Assembly (NCBI GenBank): GCA_038243395.1
Contig: JBBSRC010000001.1
Coordinates: forward strand, 1 to 64,000
DNA: 64,000 bases
Source: Gelidibacter sp038243395
Lineage (GTDB): Bacteria; Bacteroidota; Bacteroidia; Flavobacteriales; Flavobacteriaceae
Direction of reading: 5' to 3'
Both the position numbers and the translations under genes were made by a program. Each line of letters begins with the position of its first letter. Position 1 is the first letter of the stretch. Under the pieces are notes generated by a model that had not been told where the DNA came from, did not search any database, and saw only the letters and a list, made by a program, of their open reading frames with translations. This document shows positions 9,635-17,561 of the stretch, in pieces.

Positions 9635-11719
9635 TTATTTCAGGATTAAATGTTGAATGAAAAACTCCATCATTCTACTAAAATTCACAGCCGTATGTCC
9701 TTGGTCAGGACCTACCTGTACTTCAAAGCTTTTTCCTGCCTTCTGCAAAGCTTGTATTAACTGCAAAGAGTTAGCTGGGTGCACATTGTTGTCATTGGTA
9801 CCATAAAAAATCATCAATTCACCTTTTAGATCATTTGCGTAATTCATCAGATTGGATGCGTCATAGCCTTTCTTATTGTTTTCAATTAAGTTCATATATC
9901 GCTCGGTGTAAATATTATCATAGTTTCTCCAATCAGTAACCGATGAATTAGCCACTGCTGCATGATATACATCTGGAAACCTTAATAAGCTCATGGCAGC
10001 AACGGTTCCTCCGTATGAAGTTCCGTATACACCAACTCTAGTTTTATCAAAATACGGACGATTATATAATGATTTAACGCCTGCAGCAAAATCGTCCATT
10101 TCAACTATACCCAAATTTCCGTATAATTTATCGAGCATTTTCTTTCCTCTTCCTCCAACATTTCTTCCGTCAATATTGACTACTAAGAAACCAAATTCAG
10201 TTACGGAACTTGGAAGTGTGAAATTTTCTGTAAAAGCGTTAACACCTGGTCCGCCATAATTACTTAAAATCAACGGGTACTTTTTTGAAGGGTCAAAATC
10301 CGATGGAAAATGAATCAGGCCATCCAATTGTGTTTCTCCATCGGCTGATGTAAATTGAAATCTTTCGACAGTTTTGAATCCTAGTTCTTTGAATTTTGAG
10401 ATATCAGTTTTTAGAATTTCTGCAAGTACTTTTCCTTTTTCGCTCACAAGATTCATAACTGGAGGTGTATTATGTGTTTGTGCGATATCAACAAATTGTC
10501 GTCCAGTAGGAGATAAGATAACATTGTGATTGTATTTAGGATCTGTTAATCGAACATCATTGGTGCCGTCAAATTTAACCCGATGCAACTGCATTTTCAT
10601 ATGGTTATCACCACTAGCTGCCATATAGTAAATAAGCTTGTTAATTTCATCTACTTCCACAATTCTACGAACTTCAAAATCATGGTTTGTTAAATTATTG
10701 ACTAGTTTTCCGTTGAAATTGTAGAGGTAATAGTTTTTAAAACCATTTCTTTCAGAAGCCCAAATAAAATGCTGATTGTCTTTTAATTTATATATTTCTG
10801 GAGAATTCACTGTAAAGCTCGGCAACCATTCTTCTCTAACCACAACTCGAGTTTTTCCAGTTAAAGGATTAGCGGCTTTAAACTCCATAATATCTTGCTT
10901 ACGGTTAGTGCTATGAAAAAGTAGTTCTTTTCCATTTGGCGACCATTCGATATCATATAAATAGGTTCCGATTGCGCCATCATTAAACGGTTTCCCGTCA
11001 CGTGTGTCAAGGGTAATTGTTTTTTTCGTTTCTAAATCATAGACTAATAAATCTACAGGTAAGTTCTTGGCACCTACTTTTGGATAGGCTTCAACTTCTA
11101 ACGAATCTTGTATTTTTGTTTGATTATAAAGCACATAATACTTTGTGGCGTCTTTTTCTTCAAATCTGTAAAAAGCTACTTTCTTACTATCAGGCGACCA
11201 CCACATGGCTGTGTTTTGACCTAATTCTTCGCCATAAACCCAGGTTGCAATACCATATTTCACTTGGTTATCATCATTACCGTCCGTAGTGATTGGGATT
11301 ACATTAGAACCATCCAGATTGCTGATGTACATATTTCTGTCTTTAGTAAAAGCCTTTAGTTTTTCATCAGGAGAATTAGTCGATGCATATTGTCTGCCAC
11401 GTTCTGGTCTGTTTCCTCTAGAATAAGGCTGTCTTTGAGGCGCCATATAGTCTTCAGATTTTATGACCTTCTTTTGTTTGACGTCAAAAGTATGCATCAT
11501 ACTCTCATCCACATAAGTAAATGTCTGTCCGTCATTACTCCAAACGATATTAGGTGATATCCTTTTTACAGAACTCTGTAATTGTGATGACATTTTTTGA
11601 TGCTGATCGTATCCTGGCATCTTTTTGAGTTTATCCTGAGCTCTTGTTGTAGTTGTTACTATAAAGATTAAGGATAGTAAAAACAAGGTCATTGTTTTTT
11701 TGGAATGGTTAAAAATCAT
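9635..11719 (-). CDS. S9B dipeptidyl peptidase IV
   Basis: A 694-aa secreted serine peptidase that removes N-terminal dipeptides, typically with Pro or Ala in second place. It has a Sec signal peptide (about residues 1-28), an N-terminal DPPIV beta-propeller with repeated WSPDSKK / WSPNGKE blades, and a C-terminal alpha/beta hydrolase domain. The catalytic triad is visible: Ser568 in GTSYGG, Asp643 in GTNDNNVHP and His675 in DQGHTAVNF. Length fits the family. It acts in the periplasm on imported peptides. It is monocistronic, with its own terminator at 9569-9602 and a likely promoter at 11748-11778. Met10 is an alternative start. Confidence 0.93.
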   Translation of the reverse strand: MIFNHSKKTMTLFLLSLIFIVTTTTRAQDKLKKMPGYDQHQKMSSQLQSSVKRISPNIVWSNDGQTFTYVDESMMHTFDVKQKKVIKSEDYMAPQRQPYSRGNRPERGRQYASTNSPDEKLKAFTKDRNMYISNLDGSNVIPITTDGNDDNQVKYGIATWVYGEELGQNTAMWWSPDSKKVAFYRFEEKDATKYYVLYNQTKIQDSLEVEAYPKVGAKNLPVDLLVYDLETKKTITLDTRDGKPFNDGAIGTYLYDIEWSPNGKELLFHSTNRKQDIMEFKAANPLTGKTRVVVREEWLPSFTVNSPEIYKLKDNQHFIWASERNGFKNYYLYNFNGKLVNNLTNHDFEVRRIVEVDEINKLIYYMAASGDNHMKMQLHRVKFDGTNDVRLTDPKYNHNVILSPTGRQFVDIAQTHNTPPVMNLVSEKGKVLAEILKTDISKFKELGFKTVERFQFTSADGETQLDGLIHFPSDFDPSKKYPLILSNYGGPGVNAFTENFTLPSSVTEFGFLVVNIDGRNVGGRGKKMLDKLYGNLGIVEMDDFAAGVKSLYNRPYFDKTRVGVYGTSYGGTVAAMSLLRFPDVYHAAVANSSVTDWRNYDNIYTERYMNLIENNKKGYDASNLMNYANDLKGELMIFYGTNDNNVHPANSLQLIQALQKAGKSFEVQVGPDQGHTAVNFSRMMEFFIQHLILK

Positions 11720-11747
11720 CTGAATCGGATTTAAATTTGGTAAGTGG

Positions 11748-11778
11748 TAAAGTTAATTGAAATTAAGAATCTATAAAA
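11748..11778 (-). promoter_or_regulatory. weak promoter candidate for the peptidase gene
   Basis: On the minus strand TTTT (11778-11775), 19 bases, TAACTTTA (11755-11748). It deviates from consensus by one base in each box, but spacing and position (29 bases before the ATG) fit. Confidence 0.35.
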
Positions 11779-11984
11779 TGAAAGTTTGGAGAGATTGAAT
11801 GATTATTGTGGAATTCTGGCTCCCGGGTCGATCCAATGTGACAGGTATTTATTTAAAGAAATAATATTTCCTTGAAGATTAAATCTACATTACTTTAAGA
11901 TTTGATCTTGTTTATTCTGAACTGCGTTGGCAGTGCTCTAAATATAAAAAGCCTGAAAAATCTATGATTTTTTAGACTTTCATA

Positions 11985-12001
11985 GTCGGGGTGGCAGGAT
12001 T
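11985..12001. repeat. distal att site of the tRNA-Pro island
   Basis: The 17-mer GTCGGGGTGGCAGGATT is identical to 17377-17393, which covers the 3' end of the tRNA-Pro gene. This copy has no tRNA body attached. To its left (about 11949-11980) lies an imperfect AT-rich hairpin that may be the tRNA gene's original terminator. This is the expected footprint of integration into a tRNA 3' end. Confidence 0.8.
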
Positions 12002-12065
12002 AATTAAAAAGTCATAAACCCCTGTGTATCAAATTTTTAAAACACTATTAACTGTAGATGTCCAC

Positions 12066-12155
12066 CTGATTGTACACTAAAGTTAATAAGAACGGTTTAA
12101 AATCAAATTTTATTTGTCTTTGGTTTTGTAAGATACAATTTGTATTAAATGATAT
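12066..12155. repeat. left inner motif pair of the island
   Basis: CTGATTGTACAC (12066-12077) and TATTAAATGATAT (12143-12155) recur identically, in the same order and on the same strand, near the other end at 17263-17274 and 17286-17298. These could be integrase arm-binding sites. The stretch 12156-12313 shows nothing else. Confidence 0.5.
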
Positions 12156-12313
12156 GAAAATAAAAGATTAAATTTAAAAACGTGAACCTTTAAGGTTGAA
12201 AAATCGCTCTATCAAACAAAAAGATTTCGATTCTAAAATTTTTTAATATTTATCATAGTACTTTGTAGAAAACGATTATCATACCGTTTTGTCCAACATG
12301 TGTAGAAGATAAT

Positions 12314-13042
12314 TTATTTATAATGAATTTTTTCTACAGATCTAATTACGCCATCTTCTTTTTTAGTGATTTGTATGGGAAATTCATACTCATTATAAGT
12401 ATATTCATAAGTATAAATGCTGCCGTTTGAATAACTTTCTTTTGCGGTGTTAAAATCACTAAGTCTGTAAATTTTATAATATTCTTTAGGGAAAATTACA
12501 GCTAAATAATCAACTGTATTAGTATATTCATAAACGTTTGTTCTTTGATAGCTGGTTTGTGAAAGAACGATTTTAGATACATTATTATTAGAATAAAAAT
12601 ATTCTATATTTTCATTTCTGTAATCACTTTTCTTTATTTTTAAATAACCCTCATCATTGTATGAATAGGTATAGGTTGTAACTAATCCACCTATATTTAA
12701 TTCTTTACTGTAAATTAAGAAACCGTCACTATAAACATAGTCATGAGTGTAAATTTCAGAAGAACTGTTACCAGGAGAAATTTGTTTTACCAGTTTTTTA
12801 TTTTCATAAATATAGTTAGTAATTTCTTCAACGTTTCCGTTTTTTATGTTTTCTATTTTTGAGATATAATTATCACTATTATAAGTGAATATTTGGGTTT
12901 CCATTAATTCTGATGAGTCATTAAAATATTCTATTTTAGAAATTAGTAATTTTGAATTATTTGGGTTTTTCTTTTCGTTATCGTCGTTATTACTACAACT
13001 AGTTAGTAAGATAATGGTTAAAAATGTAATTGCTTTTTTCAT
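12314..13042 (-). CDS. island-borne lipoprotein of unknown function
   Basis: A 242-aa protein, not recognised. I start it at ATG 13042 because this gives a clean lipoprotein signal (MKKAITFLTIILLTSC, Cys16) followed by SNNDDNEKKN, the kind of acidic/Asn sequence that often sends Bacteroidota lipoproteins to the outer membrane or cell surface. The frame opens 20 codons earlier without signal character. The mature part is rich in Tyr, Asn and Ser with repeated short strands such as YTHDYVYSDG, TYTYSYNDEGYLKI and YTYEYTYNEYEFPI, recalling YD-type beta repeats. It is very AT-rich, as expected for island cargo. It is followed by no clear partner; the next gene upstream is also leftward. Confidence 0.7.
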   Translation of the reverse strand: MKKAITFLTIILLTSCSNNDDNEKKNPNNSKLLISKIEYFNDSSELMETQIFTYNSDNYISKIENIKNGNVEEITNYIYENKKLVKQISPGNSSSEIYTHDYVYSDGFLIYSKELNIGGLVTTYTYSYNDEGYLKIKKSDYRNENIEYFYSNNNVSKIVLSQTSYQRTNVYEYTNTVDYLAVIFPKEYYKIYRLSDFNTAKESYSNGSIYTYEYTYNEYEFPIQITKKEDGVIRSVEKIHYK

Positions 13043-13195
13043 GTTTTTTTTAATATGAGATATTATAATGAGTCGTGAAGTGTATGTTTTTATGAACGAC
13101 AAAATCCCTTTACTTTTTCTCTTTAATAAAATATTACTTTTCCACGTAAACCCAATTTATCACAGCCTATGTTAGCTATTGTATCATTTATATAA

Positions 13196-13807
13196 TTAGG
13201 TACCCTTGGCAAGAACCCAACCATCTATTCTTTGAAATAAATACCTAGAAATTATAATGAAATCTGTTACGAATGTTTTCCGTTCTTCAAGAGAATAGTT
13301 TTCAAAATTTCCGATTTCAATTCTGAATTGTGCTTGCTTGTTTTCACTAATTGATTTAATCCTCTCCAAATGTTCTTTTCCAAAATGTATATGACCACAA
13401 TATTTTTTATATAAATTCGAAATATTCTCAAATGTCCTACTTAGCATTGCAACTAAGTATGTATCAGTAAACCTTTCATTATTCAAATCTTTGAAACTAT
13501 TTATACGTTCACCTTGTAAAACATAATCAATATAGTTATCATCTTCAGCGATCAGAATAGAATTATATTTTATTAAATTGTCCATTTGAATCCTTATAAG
13601 ATGCAAAGCCGCAAAAGTGTTATTCTCTTTAATTAAAGTTTTAAATGCATTATTTATTGAAATTGCACGATTTAAAACACTCAAAGCAATTAAATCAACT
13701 TTCATTACTTGTGTGTCATTCTTCATGATATTTTTAGCAAGATTTTCATAATCTTTACTTAATAAGTCAAGTTTATCTATGATAAGGAATAAATCTTTTT
13801 CATTCAT
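13196..13807 (-). CDS. hypothetical protein, helical, island cargo
   Basis: A 203-aa soluble, mostly helical protein without signal peptide or membrane segment. I do not recognise the family with confidence. Notable are a LSKDYENLAKNIMKND start, a core with ALHLIRIQMDNLIKYNSILIAEDDNYIDYVLQG and a conserved-looking YCGHIHFGKEHLERI. The overall pattern recalls the abortive-infection/HEPN-like helical proteins and DUF5677-type families, but no RX4-6H ribonuclease motif is evident, so no function is claimed. It lies on the minus strand, 93 bp before the lipoprotein frame, with AT content as high as its neighbour. Confidence 0.6.
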   Translation of the reverse strand: MNEKDLFLIIDKLDLLSKDYENLAKNIMKNDTQVMKVDLIALSVLNRAISINNAFKTLIKENNTFAALHLIRIQMDNLIKYNSILIAEDDNYIDYVLQGERINSFKDLNNERFTDTYLVAMLSRTFENISNLYKKYCGHIHFGKEHLERIKSISENKQAQFRIEIGNFENYSLEERKTFVTDFIIISRYLFQRIDGWVLAKGT

Positions 13808-14567
13808 GAGGTAGTTTATATTTATAGTCGCTATCCATATAGTCGCAATTAGTCACGTCTTTTTTTGTTGCTGATTCGTATCAAACATATTATATTTCAG
13901 GCAAGTATCAAATTTAAATCGATGATAATCTGAAATTTTTTTCTTTTCATGACTATTGATAAGATTTTAAAAGGAATACGTTTTGGTATTATTCGATAAG
14001 AATTAAATAAAAGCAAGATTTCTTTTTAATTGGTATTAAAAGTGTCCCAAAACTGTAATTTCATGAAGGATGGGAATAGCAAGAGGGTAACACGCTACGC
14101 GATGTTACGTATTCCCATGTCACTGCAAGTAACTGATTATCAATTATTTAAAAATAGGTTAGTTTTTTCATTTTCATTGATTTGCGACAAATGGTCTCGA
14201 ACAGCTTGTAAACAGGGAAGAATTTGCGACAATTGACTAAATTGTTGGTCTTTTAACTCTAAAATACTAAAAGAAATTGAAAGAAATTTTGAAAACATAA
14301 AGCCAGTCAGAAGCCCTTTTGGCCAAAGCCGTTTAATTAAAATTGAAACCTGAGCAGTGCGAGTCTTTAAAACTAAAATTGTGATTTTAAAATTTAAAAT
14401 CGAGGAAATCAAAATCAATTCTACATGTTTGCAGACTGGAATAATCATAGTTATCGTTGTGCTGATCACCTACATTGCCCTCCCGACAGAACCGGACTAT
14501 ACAATCAAGTTATTGCAAGAGGTTTGGCAAGAATATCATCAGGGGCAATAATTACCCTTAATTAAAA
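13808..14567. other. non-coding or decayed stretch of the island
   Basis: About 760 bp without a convincing gene. Short frames exist on both strands (for example 14140-14469 minus and 14357-14551 plus), but none has a recognisable domain or a good start. It contains the nested hairpin at 14071-14117. It may be the remains of mobilisation genes. Confidence 0.4.
14071..14117. repeat. nested inverted repeat
   Basis: TGGGAATA (14071-14078) pairs with TATTCCCA (14110-14117) and encloses a second pair GTAACA (14087-14092) / TGTTAC (14103-14108). The central loop contains CGCTACGCGA. GC content is higher than in the surroundings. Such a structure in a mobile element could be an oriT or replication/processing site, or a strong RNA hairpin; there is no T-run after it. 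Confidence 0.55.
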
Positions 14568-14632
14568 AACGAGGGCGATTTTTAGCTATATTTACACCTG
14601 TATTAATATCGAAGGTGTTTTGCGCCCTCGTT
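14568..14632. repeat. 10-bp inverted repeat flanking the fic promoter region
   Basis: AACGAGGGCG (14568-14577) and CGCCCTCGTT (14623-14632) are perfect inverted copies. Between them ACACCT (14594-14599) pairs with AGGTGT (14613-14618), and TATATTTA (14587-14594) resembles a -7 box. The whole lies just 14 bases before the Fic ATG, so it may be an operator pair or a leader hairpin controlling fic. Confidence 0.55.
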
Positions 14633-14646
14633 AAAATAACCAAGGT

Positions 14647-15741
14647 ATGGAAAATAAGACCTCATATAATCCAAGTATACCATATAATAGCCTACCACTT
14701 CTGCCACCACAAAAGGAAATTGAAAGCATAGCTATCCTCAAAAAAACCATTATGGCAAGTAGGGCATTATCTGAACTGAAGGGAGCAATAACCAATCTGC
14801 CAAATCCTATATTGTTCATTGACACTATCAATTTGCAGGAAGCTAGAGCAAGTTCTGCCATTGAGAACATAATAACCACCCAAGACGAATTGTTCAAAGC
14901 CTCAATTGCAGAGAAAAAAAATGATAACCCGGCGATCAAGGAGGTAATGCACTATAAGGACGCGCTTTGGTATGGGATGGAAGAAATAAGGAAAAGGCCT
15001 ATGCTCACCACCAATCTTTTTATAGCCATCATGCGGATAATCAAGAAAAATAATTCCGGTATAAGAAACGCTCCCGGGACACAGTTGAAAAATCCTGTGA
15101 CGAATAAAGTAATCTATACACCACCTGAAGGAGAAAATATTATCAGGGAAAAATTAAAAAACCTAGAGGATTTTATCCATTCTAAAGATGATCTGGATCC
15201 TCTAATTAAAATGGCAATTATCCATTATCAGTTTGAGGCCATCCATCCTTTTTTTGATGGGAATGGACGTACAGGACGAATTATTCTACTGCTATATCTA
15301 AAATTGGCAGGGCTCATGGATTTGCCAGCGTTGTATTTGAGTAGTTATATAATTGAACATAAGAACGACTATTACACTAATCTTCGTAAGATCACAGAGG
15401 AAGGAAATTGGGAAGCTTGGATATTGTACATGCTCGATATGGTTGAACAAACCGCCTCAAAGGGAAGACAGCAAATTGCTGAAATTGAAAAGCTCATGAA
15501 TACGATGGGAACTGAAATCCAGAAAATATTGCCTAGGATATATTCAAAGGATTTGATGGAGCAACTGTTTAGGTTGCCATATACCAAAAGAAACCATTTG
15601 GAAAATGCAGGACTGGGTAACTTGAAGACTGTTGGAAATTATCTTAAGGAATTAAAAAAAGAAGGATTTTTAAGGAGCGAGCAGGTGGGCAAGGAAAAAC
15701 TGTACTTGAATTTTAGACTTTTGGAGGTTCTGAAAGGGTAG
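14647..15741 (+). CDS. Fic family protein (class II, N-terminal inhibitory helix)
   Basis: A 364-aa Fic-domain enzyme, most likely transferring AMP from ATP to a hydroxyl group on a target protein. The Fic core motif HPFFDGNGRTGR is complete at residues 200-211, with the catalytic His200. An inhibitory-helix motif SSAIEN at residues 69-74 fits [S/T]xxxE[G/N], putting it in class II, where the helix sits before the Fic core and blocks ATP binding. The N-terminal Fic_N-like segment includes the LPPQKEIES region, and the C-terminal 60 residues form a winged-helix-like domain (KTVGNYLKELKKEGFLRSEQVG). No separate antitoxin is needed or seen. It is island cargo under a structured promoter region. 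The target is unknown. Confidence 0.9.
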   Translation: MENKTSYNPSIPYNSLPLLPPQKEIESIAILKKTIMASRALSELKGAITNLPNPILFIDTINLQEARASSAIENIITTQDELFKASIAEKKNDNPAIKEVMHYKDALWYGMEEIRKRPMLTTNLFIAIMRIIKKNNSGIRNAPGTQLKNPVTNKVIYTPPEGENIIREKLKNLEDFIHSKDDLDPLIKMAIIHYQFEAIHPFFDGNGRTGRIILLLYLKLAGLMDLPALYLSSYIIEHKNDYYTNLRKITEEGNWEAWILYMLDMVEQTASKGRQQIAEIEKLMNTMGTEIQKILPRIYSKDLMEQLFRLPYTKRNHLENAGLGNLKTVGNYLKELKKEGFLRSEQVGKEKLYLNFRLLEVLKG

Positions 15742-15833
15742 AAATGTTATGTTGATTAAAAGCTATCCATCAACAGTTTATGTTATTTAGAAATTAAACG
15801 GAGAGAGTGATTTTGTAATTTAATTTTAGCTAA

Positions 15834-15888
15834 AATTTCCTTTCAATACACTCCCGTAGCCTTGTGAGGAGCGCATTGAAAGGAAATT
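15834..15888. terminator. long inverted repeat between fic and integrase
   Basis: AATTTCCTTTCAAT (15834-15847) and ATTGAAAGGAAATT (15875-15888) are perfect 14-bp inverted copies with a 27-base loop holding a further CTCC/GGAG pairing. It sits between two converging genes and so may act as a bidirectional terminator, although it lacks a clear T-run. Confidence 0.5.
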
Positions 15889-15896
15889 CATTAAGC

Positions 15897-17162
15897 TTAA
15901 AAACTTGTTTGTTTGGTTTGGGTCTTTGGTTTCAACTTTTTCGTTTCAAAACGTATCAGCAGATTGTCTATGTCCTCGCTTATCTTTGATTCTACGACCC
16001 TGGCGTAAATTTGGGTTGTTGATAAGCTTGTTATGTCCCAAAAGCTTTGATACGGTCTCAATGGGAACGCCATTGGAGAGCATAACGGTGGTTGCAAAGG
16101 TATGTCTGGCAACATGGAACGTGATATTTTTATATATTCCGCAGTCAACTGCTATTTCCTTTAGATATTTATTCGTTTTCTGGTTTGAGCTGAGCGGAAG
16201 GATAATTTTATTGTTTGTTTTTTCGGCTTCATCCTTATATTTTTTATAATTGCCAAGGCCTTGGGCAAAATGGGAATTTTGACCGTTTCATTTGTTTTTT
16301 CACGTTTGGTAAAAATCCAATAGTTGTTGTCGATACCCCGCGTAATATGGTTCAGGGTCAGTTCTCTGACATCTACATGAGAAAGTCCGGTGTAACGGGA
16401 GAATATAAAACAAGCCTTGACACGTTCCAAACGCGCATTGGTATAATGCGTATTTTCAATCAGTTCGAGTTCGCAATCAGTAAGGAACTGCCTGTCAAAT
16501 TTATCGAACTTAAGTTGAAATTGGTTGAACGGATTTTTTGGAATCCATTCCAACTTAACGGCAAGGTTGACCATTTTTTTAAACCGTTCCATATGTTTCA
16601 TAACGCCATTGTTGGACAGCACCAATTCCTTTTTCGGGTTTCTATAGGCTCTCAGGAACTGCTCAAAATCACAAATGAAACGATAGTTCAATTGTTTCAG
16701 GTAAATGTCATCCACTTTTGAAACTTTGCCCAAATACTTCAATAGATACCTTTATGTTGTGTAATAATTCTTCATGGTGCCATATTTCAGGATGCTGACC
16801 ATGTTGGTATTATGGTACGTCATAAGCTCAGTCAGTGTCTTATGGTTCTCGTCCAGACCCAAATAACGCGCTTTAACGGCGTTTGCGGTAATGATCTTTC
16901 CTTCTTCCAATAATTGCTTATGGCAGTCCAACAAATGGCTGTATACTTGGTCTAGGTAGGTATTAAGGACTTTCGTTTTGTAGGAGCTTCCACGTGCCCT
17001 GTTCTTGTTGCTGTCCCATTCCCTTAAAAGTGTACACCTTTTTAAACTGATTTCTGAACGTTTCTGATTGACTGTGATACGGGCGAAGATGTTCAATTCA
17101 TTCGCGTTGCTTCGGGATTTCCTTGTATAAAAAATCACGGCAAAGGTAGTGTTTGTCTGCAT
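15897..17162 (-). pseudogene. tyrosine site-specific recombinase, inactivated
   Basis: Reading leftward, the frames together give a complete Bacteroidota-type phage integrase of about 420 residues: an N-terminal arm-binding part (FYTRKSRSNANELNIFARIT), SAM-like core (GTMKNYYTT then RYLLKYLGK), and a catalytic domain with all key residues visible (Arg in SRYTGLSHVD, HVARH, LLGHNKL, and the nucleophile Tyr in TTQIYARV). It is broken three times: a TAA at 16752-16754 where CAA (Gln) is expected, a lost base in the six-T run at 16240-16245, and an extra base near 16018-16026. It lies next to the tRNA gene, the usual place for the integrase of a tRNA-targeting element. Confidence 0.88.
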
Positions 17163-17262
17163 TGTTGATGTCTTTGGTTAAACGAAAATGTTTTAAAGAC
17201 AAAAGTCAAATCGTTTTTAAAGTCCCTTAAATTTACGACAATTTTGGTAAGAAAGTGCACAT

Positions 17263-17298
17263 CTGATTGTACACCTTTTAGGTGTTATTAAATGATAT
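17263..17298. repeat. right inner motif pair of the island
   Basis: CTGATTGTACAC (17263-17274) and TATTAAATGATAT (17286-17298) repeat the pair near the left end. Directly after, two TGATATCA palindromes lie at 17293-17310. The position between the integrase start and the att core fits arm-type integrase or excisionase binding sites. Confidence 0.5.
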
Positions 17299-17320
17299 CA
17301 AGTGATATCACTAAAAACGA

Positions 17321-17354
17321 AAAACACTGATAATCATACGATTAAAAGTGTTTT
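17321..17354 (-). terminator. terminator after tRNA-Pro
   Basis: AAAACACT / AGTGTTTT, an 8-bp stem, is followed on the minus strand by TCGTTTTTAG. It lies 23 bases beyond the tRNA 3' end inside the island, so the element seems to have supplied a replacement terminator. Confidence 0.55.
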
Positions 17355-17376
17355 AGTTTGTCCTATTGCTAGGTTT

Positions 17377-17393
17377 GTCGGGGTGGCAGGATT
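17377..17393. repeat. tRNA-proximal att site
   Basis: GTCGGGGTGGCAGGATT, the same 17-mer as at 11985-12001. Here it forms the 3' acceptor strand and part of the T arm of the intact tRNA-Pro gene. Confidence 0.8.
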
Positions 17394-17452
17394 CGAACCT
17401 GCGACCTCCGCGTCCCAAACGCGGCGCGATAACCGGGCTACGCTACACCCCG
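17378..17452 (-). tRNA. tRNA-Pro (anticodon TGG)
   Basis: 75 bases on the minus strand fold as a tRNA: acceptor CGGGGTG / CACCCCG with discriminator A, D arm, anticodon stem CCGCG / CGCGG with loop TTTGGGA (anticodon TGG, reads CCA), and T arm GCAGG TTCGAAT CCTGC. CCA is not encoded. Its 3' end is the integration target of the neighbouring island and was kept whole. Confidence 0.95.
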
Positions 17453-17561
17453 AATTGGCTATCTTATGATTTGATTCCTTAAAATCAAGGTGCAAATATA
17501 TAGCTTTTCCTTAAATAGTAACGATAATTATCTCTAAATTTATGGATTAAACAATGATTGT

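Larger units (their letters stand above)
12002..17376. mobile_element. degenerate integrative island in tRNA-Pro
   Basis: About 5.4 kb between the two 17-bp att copies. It carries a lipoprotein, an unknown cytosolic protein, a Fic protein, several structured inverted repeats and, next to the intact tRNA gene, a tyrosine integrase pseudogene. Both inner ends also share two short motifs in the same order (12066-12155 and 17263-17298). No relaxase, primase or transfer gene is seen, so this is a small or shrunken element. With its integrase broken it should be unable to excise by itself. Confidence 0.75.

Noticed and set aside
14071..14117. Transcription terminator
   Set aside because: No T-run on either side and no gene ending close by.
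14140..14551. Short frames on both strands in the island
   Set aside because: No domain, no good start and low-complexity hydrophobic content; they overlap each other.
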